NCBI RefSeq assembly: GCF_014905175.1
Contig: NC_057791.1
Span: 23,970,537 to 24,034,536, forward strand
Direction of reading: 5' to 3'
Length of the DNA stretch: 64,000 bases
Origin: Aphidius gifuensis
Lineage: Eukaryota; Arthropoda; Insecta; Hymenoptera; Braconidae
The notes beneath the pieces are model-generated. The model saw only the letters and a program-made list of their open reading frames with translations. It had not been told where the DNA came from and made no database searches. Shown here one piece after another: positions 15,001 through 26,340 of this stretch (position 1 is its first letter; each line of letters opens with the position of its first letter). The position numbers were made by a program, and so were the translations under genes.

Positions 15001-18000
15001 GGTATATGTATGCAAACACTGTAACTCTCAGTGTATTGTAACCCCTAAGGGAATTCTCAAATTACCAAATAGACAACCTATTTTATATATATATATACAA
15101 TGATCGTTCTTGCTCTCTTGTCCTGCCACTTTAACATCAGAATATCCGTTTTCGATCAATTAAATTGCAAACAATTGTGTTCATCCTTATTTTATGTTAA
15201 CAAGATGTTTCTTCTCACTGATACTTCATATTGTCATGTTGTCATTTTTAATGATTTATTTGTTATTGTGAGCTTTTTTTTTTTTTTCTTTGCTCATTAT
15301 AATTTATTGATTAAATTTTTTCATAGCTATTATAATGATATTTGAATGCTTGTTTAAATTATTATTATTTTAAAAATATTTTTTAAGCAAGTAGTCAAGG
15401 TCAATGAATGGGTAAACTTCATGAAGTTTTATATTTATTTGTTTGTTTGTAAAATAGCAAAAATATGGTCAAGTCATGTGGAGGAAAAATTGAAGGATAG
15501 TTTTTGACTTTCAGCTGGATTTATATGACTGCTATCGAATATTTATTTGACATTCTAAATAGTGCAGGATATTTAAAATAAAAAGGATTTAATATTGACA
15601 ACACAAAGACACAATTGTAAAACAGACAAGAGTTAAATCTCTTTTATTTTTATATTAGTATGTTACACAAGTCTTTCATTCGTAATTGAATTTATCTCTC
15701 AGCATATTATCATTTTTTTTTTTTTTTCAATACGCTAATTAAATTCGGACATAATATATATATATTTTTTTTCTCATTTATCTATCACTAAATTTTGTAT
15801 TTTATATTTTATTTACACTTGTTTTTTTTTTTATATATAATATATTTTAATTTATCATTTAAAAAAAAAATGAATAATAATTATTTTTCGTTTTCATTTT
15901 ACTTGTATATATATATTTGTTTTTTTTTTTTTTTAAATCTAGCTATATATTTTGTACAAAAACTATTTTGGCATAGACATTTTTATGTCTAAACGTGTTA
16001 TAGATGAATTCGTATTTTTTAAAAAATAATGAAAACAGATAATACGTTATATATCAAATTTTGATGTGACCAGTTAAAATACTGTAACACTTGCTGGACC
16101 GTAACAATCGAAAAAGTTCAACACAGTGTTTTTTGTATGTGTGTGTATCGTTTGAATGTCTGCCACAAAGTACCTGTCTCTCAATCGATTTTATCACACA
16201 CTGACAATCTATGTCTGTATTTTATTTATTTTTATCCTCAAAAAATAACCAGAGGCTAGCCAAGCTTTTCTATTGTCAGAGTGACCAATATTCTTCTTTT
16301 ATTTTTTTACCTATAGTTGATCTCATTTATCTATTTTTTCTCTAGCTTGATGCCTCGGGTTGTGCAATCTCATCACTTTCAATCTCCAAGTAAACCCTAC
16401 TGTTCTATCCTTATTATTAAAAAATAAAATAAATAAATTTTAAAATAGATAATTTAATAAAAAACAAACATTCTCCAGTTATTATCAATTTTAAAAACTA
16501 CAGCTTCAATTTCTCTTTTTTTTTGCATGTATGCAGAGTTGAAATAACAGGATAAAAAAAAAAAAAAGATAATTACGTTAGTCAAGTGTTAGTTTGTACA
16601 ATGAACAGTTCTCATTTTGTTTCGTTTTATGTATGTTTTTTTTTTTCTTTTGAGTCAGACGTAAATTCGATTTACGTTCATTGAACCCCAGTCGATTTAC
16701 AGCTCATTGCATACGCCCTTGTAGGTATTTATTTTTCTCAATTTTATTTCTTTCTACTTCACATTGTTTGTTTGTTTGTGTATTATATTTTTTTTTTATT
16801 TATTTTTCGCCTACTCAATGGTCCGCGAAACATATTTCTTGGTCATATAAGCGCACAGTAATTGTGAAACTGTTAACGCATAAAAACGTTATTAACTTAG
16901 ACAAATGACAAGTAAAATTTTAGGGTTGATAATTTGTATAAATTCTTTTTTTTTTTAAGGGAAGATTGTATTAATCTTCATCACAAAATTTATATATGCC
17001 TGTATATTTATTCTTCATATACAACTTTCTTGTATTCTATTTGAGCGTGTTACTACTTCTGGCTGATGAAATTTACCGTGTGCTGATATTGATGAAGATA
17101 CTGGCCTTTGTGATATTGATGCAAGACCCTTGCCTGATCTTTGAAGACTGTAATATACCTAAAAAACATAAACAAAATACTTTAGATATAACTAAGTAAA
17201 TAAATAAATGTAAATTTTAAAATACAAGGTGGAAAGTGTTACAATTTGTGACCCAAATAACTGATGAATAAAAAAAAAAACGAGAGGTCTCTTGGGTAAA
17301 ACAAGGGAGTGTTGATTTGCTGCACGAAATGATTTCTCGATAGGGAGAAATAAAAGTTTCAACTCAACAAATTGTTGAACATGAATTTTCCAATTCAAAA
17401 ACTGTAAATTAATCGAATGAGTATTTTTTTTTTTTTATTTACTAACATAAACCTTAAATATACATGAATAAAATAAATTACTTTTTTTTATATACCAAAA
17501 AACTAAATTTAAAGTTTTTTTTTTTTATTTCAAATTAACTCGTGGAGTATAAAAATAAGTAAATAAATTTTTCATCAGTATAAAGTTAGTCAAGCATTTT
17601 TAATTTTATGAAAATTTCAAGTGCCTTATCATGATACAATATCAACTTTTAAAAAATAAATAAAAAATTAATATATAAAAATAAATAAATCAATTTATAA
17701 AAAATAAAAAAAAATAATAATTTACGTCTCAAGAGTAAAATTATAATTATTCAAGTATATTTGTACGAGTATTTTTAATCTCTCATCTCTCGCGTTTTTT
17801 TTTTTTTGTGTTTTTTTTTTTTACTTCAAATTATCGAGAAAAGTTTAGGTAATTAAACTCGTGGGAGCTCAGATTGCCGAGAGCTCGTAGTAAACCGGAA
17901 AAGTTAAAGTGGCCGAGTCTCTTGCATTAAATTGCAACTATACAATTTTTTTTTTTTTATATATTCTTTAACCCAATTTTTTTTATTTTAATCAATAGAA

Positions 18001-18222
18001 AATTTCGCTGTTCCATCAACTCCATCCCCTGGTTTTAAACATCGAGATAAAATAATTTTAAAACTCGATCAAAGACATTATCGTTGACACGTGTTGTAAA
18101 TTGTCAATGATATATTTTCTTTTTACTTTTTTTTTTTTTTTCGTTTGGTAAATCAAAGATGTGTACGCAATCATTTATGTTACAAATGAAATATCGATAA
18201 AGTACTCTGTATATATCTTTCG
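12041..18222. other. Intergenic AT-rich DNA, no supported gene
   Basis: It begins with an extreme AT stretch, including a TA-rich microsatellite at about 12708-12842. GC-richer patches occur at 13640-13870, 14750-15060 (purine-rich on the plus strand), 16080-16270, 16670-16900 and 17860-17940. Short open readings exist at 13647-13874 and 16681-16908, but they carry no recognisable domain and are not supported as genes. Confidence 0.5.
12708..12842. repeat. TA-rich microsatellite
   Basis: An irregular array of atatat, ttatat and ttttatata blocks over about 135 bp, in otherwise AT-rich intergenic DNA. Confidence 0.7.
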
Positions 18223-18857
18223 ATGATAAGACTTCCATTTACACGAAAAAAAAAAAAAAATAGAAACGTTTTCAGAGAAATATATATGAATGGAAGTACA
18301 ATTTCTTTGAACATTTATAAGGCCTTTTATTTCCACTCAGAACATGATGGAAAAGCAAGAAAAAAAATGGAAGAAAAAAAAATTATTAGCACTGGAGAAA
18401 AAGAAAACTGTACAATAGCAGATTTATCACAAAAAAATGACAATCTCATGCTGGTAGATGCAACCCTTATTTCGTCATTGACAATATCACATTTTTTTTT
18501 TTCTTGCTCATTTTTACACCTGTTTATTTATGTGCACACTGAGAAGAAAAATTTCCATGACTGAATGAAAAAATTTTCTAAATGAAATAAGCAATTTCTT
18601 AATTAAATTTAAAATTAGTTTCATTTTTTTTGTACTTTTTTTTTGCACTTTGTAATCTATTTTTCTTGACTAAATTAAGAAAAATAATTACACAATTTTA
18701 ATATAAAAAATAAAATTATTTCGTCAAAAAAATATTGTCTCTTCTTTAATAATTCTAAATGTGCTTTAAATTAAATTAATAATTCAATGCTAAGATAATT
18801 TTTCAACCCATTGTTTTATCTTTAAAATTATTTAAATAATTTTCTAGAAATTAATTA
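18223..18857 (-). other. Probable 3' untranslated region
   Basis: This is the interval directly downstream of the stop codon. It is somewhat less A/T-monotonous in 18223-18560 than the DNA beyond. The plus strand is open over 113 codons there (starting at 18223), but it is lysine-rich, has a poly-Phe run and no recognisable domain, and lies where the 3' UTR is expected, so I do not call it a gene. Confidence 0.4.
18529..18537 (-). terminator. Candidate polyadenylation signal
   Basis: The minus strand reads cacataaataaac here, containing AATAAA about 320 nt downstream of the stop codon. It is one of several possible signals in very A-rich DNA, and a GATAAA variant lies closer, near 18814. The choice is inference only. 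Confidence 0.3.
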
Positions 18858-19174
18858 TTAAAATTTAGTGAATATACAAACATTTTGATGATTTCGTTGA
18901 TTGTAGGCATCCATAGCCATTTGTTTAAAGTCAGCCATTGTCGGTGGCTGTGTTATATGATGATTATGTTGATAATTCAAAGTTGGTAATAAAATTGAGT
19001 CAATTGTTCTTCCTTCATTTTCCATATGTATATTCAATGTTGATTCAACAATTGGTTTTTTTTCCATTGACGCTGTATCACCATCATCACAATCATCATC
19101 ATCCATATCACATTCTTTCCTCTTAATTTGTGGTTGTGTTTTATAAATTGTTGTATAAGTCAATGGTCGTCGTT
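18858..19174 (-). CDS. Terminal exon: cytoplasmic tail and stop codon (residues 736-840)
   Basis: The acceptor is gtttcatgcag before AACGACGACC. The frame entered from the membrane exon (NEY-E-RRPLTYTTIYK) stays open to a stop at 18858-18860. The tail has a basic stretch (PQIKRKE), then an acidic cluster (DMDDDDCDDGD), then EKKPIVEST and a His/Gln-rich part, ending NVCIFTKF. Several Tyr and Ser/Thr residues could be modified. I recognise no PDZ-binding C-terminus. The intron in front of it is 194 nt. An upstream Met inside the apparent open frame comes from the acceptor region and is not a start. Confidence 0.9.
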
Positions 19175-19368
19175 CTGCATGAAACAAAAAAAAAATAAAA
19201 AAGCTATTTAATCAAGAAGCCATTCAGTTGTCATGTCAGCTAAATGGATTAACTTATTGATGTCGACAAGCTACAAATAAAATTCAATATACCAAACATT
19301 GATAAAATAAAATAATTAATTAATTTTATTCTTTGTGTTGTTTAATTAATAAATTTATATGTATATAC

Positions 19369-19617
19369 CGTATTCATTTGGTATAATATCTGGATCAATA
19401 TCATCAACTGCTTGCTTAGTTTGTGAATGTACTGGTGTTGTTGTGCCTGCATTTGGTGGTTCACAGACGATTGGAGCATGTTTTGGACTTCCTGTTCTAC
19501 CATCCGAGTGTTTCCTGTACAATGCAGCTAAAATACCAGCAACAGCAAGTGAAAGCAGTGTTGCTGTTGTTGCCAAACCCAACAACAACGGACTCAATGC
19601 AGATACATTGGTATTAC
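19369..19617 (-). CDS. Exon: membrane helix and start of cytoplasmic tail (residues 653-736)
   Basis: This exon is 249 nt, phase 1 at both ends. The acceptor is ttgtcacacag before GTAATACC and the donor is GAATACG|gtatat. After a short stalk (NTNVSALSP) it encodes one hydrophobic helix, about residues 663-686, stopped by YRKH, which places the N-terminal Ig/FN3 part outside the cell and the following part inside. The tail portion reads APIVCEPPNAG and AVDDIDPDIIPNEY, with no catalytic or kinase-like motif. The overlapping plus-strand readings are shadows. Confidence 0.92.
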
Positions 19618-22059
19618 CTGTGTGACAAATAGTCAAAAACACATTAGACTAATTATATCAAATCATACTGACATTGATTAATTCAATTCTAAATAATCAT
19701 CAATTGATAAAAAAAATTAACAATTACATTAAACAATAAAATATTAATTAGTTATTTTAAATGAAATATCAGTATGTTATAAACAAACCAACATGTCAAG
19801 TTATTATTCAGCAAGTGCATTAGCATGGCTCTTGAATAATAGCATAAAATGAATGGTTACAAATAGTATGCTACATTTTCCTTGGCCATAGATAAATTGT
19901 GAGAAAGAGCATGATGATGATGAGAGTGTATAGCATAACAAGAATGGTTTTACATGTCGATATTATAATAATAACAAAGTGTATAACCAATGAGAAATAT
20001 ACAATGTTACTTGGTATGGTCTGCCTGGCTTAATAAGCAGGACAATAATTAACAAAGCTATATGTTTATTACGTTGCTATTTACTACGACAACAGAGTGT
20101 GTATATACACATTTTTAAATAAAATACTTGTTCTGCATTGTAGACTTATTAACAATTGGTATCTATATGCACATTCCAAACATAAATATATCATTCCATT
20201 AAAATTAAGTCAAGTTAGTTGAAAAAAGAAACAAAAATACTTGAAGAATTTTTGCTTCAAATTTTCAAGAGAAAAGCTTTGTTTTAATTTGATGGAATGA
20301 TGTTGTTTATATACAAGTTTGTTTATTGTCAGTAAGTGATAAATGTAAATGTGTGAAAATGGATAAATTAGACTTGAAGGATATTCGATCTCACGTTGAA
20401 TATAAATTAACATATATACATATCAACTCAAGAAGATGTATATATAATTACATTGCTTGGTGTACATATGGTACAAGTTGTTTATAGACTGTTGTGTTGA
20501 ACAACATCTCACAATTTCATACAACAATACGAGATATGTAGTGTATATTTTGTGTATGTGTATATGATGAGGCATGATTGTAACTGAATATTGTATATTC
20601 TAGCCTTGGGTTAGTCTTGTATTTCCCTACATCATTGCCTTGCTGCCTTTGGACATTGTCAATAACATATATATTTGATTCTCGACATATAGTCAAAATA
20701 TTACAATGCAGATGGTTCATGATCGTGACGTATTTATGTAATTACAGATATTGTAATTTGCAAAATTTGTACATTGTTTATTGTTGATTTAATCTAATTA
20801 AATTTTACTTAATTATTTTTTAATTATTGTCATGATTTTAAGAGAGAAAAGTATATTAATTAATTGTTAAAAATACAAGTCAAGTTATATTGATAAAAGT
20901 AAAGGATTATTGTCGATATAAGGTAATTTGTTTTTTAATTTTTTTTTTCATAAATAGATGAGTACTTTTATTATGACTAATTGGATTGCTTGAAATTTTT
21001 ATTTGATGCTAATAATAATAGCAATTGATGGTTACATAAAATTATAATATTTATAAGAGTCGTTGTATAATAAAAAAAAATGAATATAAAAAATTTAAGA
21101 GAATAAAAAAGTCATCGTCGTAATGAGAAAACTTGAGAATTGAAGAGACGACTGTAATTAGTTAATCACTAATATTTTTTGTTATTATTATTTTTATCAT
21201 TTAAAAAATGATAAAATATTATTGATAGAAAAATAATTGAGAGGGCTTTGAAGTTTTTGAAGTTGTTTTGTAAAAAATTACTTGAGCGATTTTTTTATAT
21301 TTTTATTTTTACAAGTAACAAGTTGACAAAGTTTAAGTATACTTGGTAAGTTTGTATATATATATTTTTTAAGCTAGTATTTTACTCGTTTAAGATTTCT
21401 TCTAAAGCTATTCTCGATTACGGTTTATTTTGAAAAACCACGCGTAAGCAATTCAGTCAAAATTGAGGCCAATCCAGAGGCAAGCCAAAACCAATTTCAA
21501 AAGAATTGCATTCTCAAACCATCCGCGTAGTTGGCTTGAGGCAAGTTCCGCTCGTGAGAATCGGTAGTGCGATTCTTTACTAAATATATATACCTTATAT
21601 ATCTATCTAAAAAGTTGATACTGAAAGGACAAGATCAGCCGTTGGGGATCACAAAAGTGTTGACATTCATGAATCTCAAAAATAAGAAAAAAAAAAAGTT
21701 TTTTATCTATTCATACACTTTTTTCTTTTCTAATCTTCATACAATTTACGTAAACTTATTCAATTTTTTTTCTTTTCATTCTTTAATATTTTATCAAAAC
21801 TCTTGATATATTTATCAAAACGAGGTTGGTAACTGGTAAATGCATACACACTTGTAAACTTTTTAAATTCATAAAAAAAAAAAAGATTTTATTTTTTTCT
21901 AATGATCATATAAATTAGTAATGATAATAATAATAATTAATAAATTAAAGACACTCAGTGTGGTCATTTAATATTCTAATTTTTGATAAATAAAAATTGA
22001 AAAAAATAAAAAATATTTATTGCCATTTTTTGCCTGAATGTTGCTAATTTTTTTGTGTG

Positions 22060-22340
22060 TTAATTATGAGTCATTATTGGGCCAAATACTTCCTAGCGTA
22101 AAACGAGTAAGGGGGGTTTTTGCCTCACTCGTTTTATGTCAGGATGTATTTGTCCTAATCTCAGATTTCTCAATAAGTTTCTCAAGCAGTTTATTCAAAC
22201 GTGAATAATTGGTATAATTATATGTTACATTCTTAGTAAATACACCCATCTCAAAGCCTAGGATTCGAACTCAGGACCACATGCATCGTAGGCAGAGCTC
22301 TTGCCTACTTGACCATTAGGTTACTCGATACTTGTCAAAT
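22060..22340 (-). mobile_element. tRNA-derived SINE-like element, copy 2
   Basis: The minus strand at 22330-22258 reads as a tRNA-like head: TAACCTAATGGTCAAGTAGG for the D-arm/A-box side, an anticodon-like stem GTAGGC/GCCTAC around aagagctct, and the B-box-like GAGTTCGAATCC. The body ends with a hairpin at 22097-22107/22128-22138 (cgtaaaacgag with ctcgttttatg). It lies inside a longer duplicated segment together with copy 3. Confidence 0.65.
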
Positions 22341-22900
22341 AAAATTTATCTATTTCAAGTCACTGCCACCTCATATCACGATTATATTTTTTTTTTTTAA
22401 ATAAAAATATCAAAAAAAATCAAAATCTTAAATTAAATTTATCTAAATAATTATTTATAAAATTTTATTTTTACTCTATTAAAAGTTGTAAATATAATAT
22501 TCATATCACAATAATAAAAAAATGCTATTATTTCGATAGTTTATGACCTATTAATTTTTGTCTCATTCGAGTTTAATATTGTTTATTTTTTTACTTTTAA
22601 ATATATAAATTTTCAATATAAAAATTATAAAAAACTATTAAATAATTTTATTATTATTTTTATATTTATTTTTTACAGTTTTTGGTTTTTTTTTTTTAAA
22701 TTAGATTTTTCTTAAAATTTTCATTAATAAATTATATTTTTATTTCTTTTTATAATGTTTGATATTTTTGGAAAATTTATTTTTTCTTCCTATTTATCCC
22801 TCATTTTTTTATGTATAGTTTTAGAGAAAAAAAATTAACTCATCTATATTCTGTGTAAATGTCTTTTCTTATTTTTGTTTTTATTTTTTTCAAACCAAAC
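22079..22900. repeat. Local direct duplication, unit 1
   Basis: From the gccaaatacttcctagcg block through the SINE-like head and then about 500 bp of AT-rich DNA to attctgtgtaaatgtctttt, this segment matches 23281-23985. It has about 125 bp more than unit 2 between 22685 and 22825. Because homology runs well past the SINE-like head, this is a segmental duplication and not two independent insertions. Confidence 0.7.
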
Positions 22901-22930
22901 AGTAGAAATTATAATAGAATAAATAATATA

Positions 22931-23021
22931 TAGAATTGCTGAATCGTTTGGTTGAGGAGGTTGAATGTCACATGGTAATTCAGCTGTACCATCAAGCACT
23001 GCTGTCGTCTGGGCTTGTGGT
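22931..23021 (-). pseudogene. Relic first-Ig exon of a second sidestep-type gene
   Basis: On the minus strand, after an acceptor-like taatttcaag, 30 codons read without interruption and contain TTAVLDGTAELPCDIQPPQP followed by NDSAIL. This is the opening of a Side-type Ig1 domain (strand B with its Cys). It resembles but does not copy the resident Ig1 exon (VVGHQVKLPCNIQ). After NDSAIL the sequence turns into AT-rich DNA, with a possible displaced VWFEKN at 22888-22905 inside the duplicated unit, and there is no donor site. It has no partner exons nearby and sits inside the FN3-TM intron, so it looks like a truncated fragment of a paralogue. Confidence 0.65.
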
Positions 23022-23261
23022 CTTGAAATTAATGATTTAAATTTATAGAAAATTATTGACAATTAAAATTTCATATATTTGAGTCATTGCAACGTGCATT
23101 ACTAATAATAGATTTGGATTTTTTTTTTGAATGGTATTTTTGGGTGAGCTTATTTTATATAGTTGGGCAGTAATATTAGTAGAATATTTATTTGTCCAAA
23201 TTTAAATGTGTGATAAAAAAAGTGATTTAAATATATCTAAAAAATATAGTATTTAAAAAAA

Positions 23262-23525
23262 TAAAAAAAAGTTTGGTGTTTGGGTCAAATACTTCCTAGC
23301 GTAAAACGAGCAAGGAGGTTTTTGCCTCATTCGTTTTATGTCAGGGGGTATTTGTTCTAAACTCCATATCAATTTGATTAAAATTATAATTATTAGATCT
23401 GCTAATATCCAGAACAAATTTTTGCGTCAAATATCAGAGGGACCATGTTAAGAATTGAACTAGAGACCTCAAGCATTGTAGGCAGAGCTCTTGCCTACTT
23501 GACCATTAGGTGACTAGTTATACTC
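23262..23525 (-). mobile_element. tRNA-derived SINE-like element, copy 3
   Basis: Same organisation as the copy 1.2 kb away: head with CACCTAATGGTCAAGTAGG, the GTAGGC/GCCTAC stem and a decayed B box (TAGTTCAATTC), then a body ending in the hairpin 23300-23310/23330-23340. The block ggtgtttgggtcaaatact beside the hairpin matches copy 1 (ggtgtttgaggtgaatatt), which shows that the family boundary extends beyond the hairpin. Confidence 0.65.
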
Positions 23526-23985
23526 GTTTACTATAATTTATCTATTTTAAGTCACTGCCATCTCATATCACAATTATTTTTTTTTTTCAAATAAAAAAAT
23601 CAAAAAGAATCAAAACAATTTATAATCAATTACTACAAATTATCTCAAATTAAATTTATCTAAATAATTATTTATAAAATTTTATTTTTACTCTATTAAA
23701 AGTTGTAAATATAATATTAATATAATAATAGAAAAAAAATGCTATTATTTCGATGATTATGACTTATCAATTTTTGTCCCATTCAAGTTTAATATTGTTA
23801 ATTTTTTTACTTTTAAATATATAAATTTTTAATATGAAAATCATAAAAAACTATTAAATAATTTTATTATTATTTTCATATTTATTTTTTAAAGTCTTTG
23901 GTCTTTTTTTAAAAAAAAGAAATTAACTCATTTATATTCTGTGTAAATGTCTTTTCTTATTTTATTTTTATTAACTTCAAAGCAA
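23281..23985. repeat. Local direct duplication, unit 2
   Basis: Partner of the segment at 22079-22900 in the same orientation, about 1.2 kb apart. Shared landmarks outside the SINE-like head include aagtcactgcca, ttttactctattaaaagttg, atgctattatttcgat and actcat-tatattctgtgtaaa. Homology fades at about 23985 in caaagcaaatagt, which corresponds to caaaccaaacagt in unit 1. Confidence 0.7.
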
Positions 23986-26309
23986 ATAGTTGATAGGGAA
24001 GAAAAATCGTCATAAAAAACCATGTGTGTTAGTAATTTATTTCACCCTACAAATTTTAATTTTTTCTTCATGTTCATTTGACTAAAAAAAAATATTTTTA
24101 TATACCATTGTATATTTTCCAACAATTTTGCATTTTTGTGATTTTCTATAACAATTCATCTTCACATCACTAAATCCTTTCAGGATTGTTAGTTGTTGTT
24201 TTTTTTTTTTGTTATTTTTTGCCTCTTATTTTTTTTGTTCATTTATCTTTTCTAGTTCTGTTATTCATCCTGCTATTTTTCTTAACGTACAGTCTTTACG
24301 GTGAGTATGCGATGGCAATTTTTACTGGTTGCACTCGAGGTATATATAAAACTATTCCAACTTCTAACACGACATCGTTTCGTCATGTTGTCCCAGTAAC
24401 AATGAATCGAGAAGACGCACTGCTCTTGGGCGAATGAAAATTTTTCATTCTTTCTCTCTGTTTTTATATTTTTTTTCTCTCCAAAAACACATACACACAC
24501 ACACCCAGGATATTGCAATTCACATTTTTTTTTTTTTTTCTATCTGAAAAAGCACCCTTAATATTCTTAATGGATTAAACAGACTGCCCTTTCTTTTTCT
24601 TTTTTTTTTTTCTTTACCAATTATCTAAGATTGCTAGGGAGAAAAAAAAGACTATGTCTATATAGAAAAAAAAAAAAAATTACTATGAGTTTTCTGATTT
24701 GGAAAAGTAAAAAAGTATTAAAGCTACGATTGTTATAAAATCTGTGCTTTTTGTTCGGAATATATATAAATTTTTTTTCCTTTAATTCAACAGAAAATTA
24801 CAAGAAATATTTCGATTACTTGAATTTAAATTAAAAAATATAATTTGAATTGTTATTTTTTGTTTTTTTAATTGTCAAAATTTTCATCAAGAAAGAAACA
24901 TAAAAATAATTTATATAGCTTAATTAAAAAATTATTAATCATTAGTTTTAATAAATAAAAAAAAAAATTCGAAAAACTAAAAAATGATTTGAATAAATAA
25001 TTATATAAAAATTTCGGACAATTGAATACCCAAAGAATGATGATGAGTGATGATGAGTGATAACATGAAAAATATATAAAAGATAAAAAAAAAAAAAAAT
25101 TAAATTAAATAGAAAAGTGAATGAGAAACGTGATGAAGAAGTATAGAACCCTCACTTATCCAACAAAATCAGAACCATCACCTCATGTGGTGGGCACTCG
25201 GTCAGTCAATCAATATTTGCCCTCTGCAATTTCACATAGTGGAGTGTGAATGAGAAGGGAAAGAAAAAAAAAAAACATATATAAAAGAAAAATATTGGGG
25301 AAATGAAAAGAAAAAAAAATAAAACGTGAATGCGAGAGAGCAGAAATGAGACATGAAGGTAAAGTGGGTGAGTCAGTTTGCGAGGGTTAAAATATTTGTG
25401 GTTATTCGTAAATGGTCTTGCTGAATTGTGAGTGTTGAAATGATTTGACATTGAGGGTTCAAAATATCCAGGCTCTCATAAAAATATATAAATTTATTTA
25501 TTAGATAATAAATAATAATAAAAAAAAAAACTATTAAAATCAAACAAGACTCTATTTTTCTATCTGAAATTTTCAATATTTGTTTAAAATTAAATTAACC
25601 CTCATGTTGACCTACAACCATATGTTAGCCAAATAATTTTTCATTATATATTTGTCACAATCACCACAACCAAATGTAAATTATTATTTTCATCCAGACA
25701 AATAAAATCAATTGTCATTCAATTTTATAAACAGGAATAATTTTAACAACACCAGACTGACCTCAAAACAAAAATAAAAAACATCTCATTTAAAATTCCT
25801 AAATTAACATAATAAAAAAATAAATACATAAAATCTTTTGTAAAAAAAATGTATTAAAATAAAATATTGATAATATCGATTCAATTGATTTTAGTCACAA
25901 TATTATATACTTGTCAATTCCCAAGAGAAAAAAACAAGTCAAGATATAAAATTTTTCAATTTTCCAATGTAATTACAAATCCATCATTTTTCTTTCAATA
26001 TTGATTCAAGTATTTTTTTCATTATTATTATGATTTTGATTATATTTATCTTTACTAAATCAATTTCACAAAATAAATAAATAAAAATATAAATACCATT
26101 GATAACTGTTATTATTGGTATTATTATTATTTAATTTATTTATCATTGTACATTAAACAAATATGATATTGATTCAAAGTTAACTGTAATTATATGGTCT
26201 TTTGAAACAGTAATATTATAGACAGTACATATGAAATTGTATGTCTAGGGATGTTTGATGATTGAAGATAACCTGTTCAGTTAATTGCAAGGTCCGCAGA
26301 GCACGATAC

Positions 26310-26340
26310 CTGCGGTTTCATCGAGCTGTGTCCAGCAATT
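26310..26340 (-). other. Possible 31-nt microexon with in-frame stop
   Basis: The minus strand reads actgttacag, then 31 nt beginning AATTGCTGGACACAG and ending AAACCGCAG, then gtatcgtg. Spliced after the FN3 exon (phase 1) it would read E-L-L-D-T-A-R-stop, so it would end the protein before the membrane helix. The splice sites are reasonable and the patch is far more GC-rich than the intron around it. No transcript evidence is available to me. Confidence 0.25.

Noticed and set aside
18223..18564. 113-codon plus-strand open reading
   Set aside because: Lysine-rich with poly-Phe from a T run, no domain, and it lies in the probable 3' UTR of the opposite gene.
22258..22330. Functional tRNA gene
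   Set aside because: The A and B boxes are degenerate, no acceptor stem closes, and two related copies share a non-tRNA body, so it is a SINE-like head.
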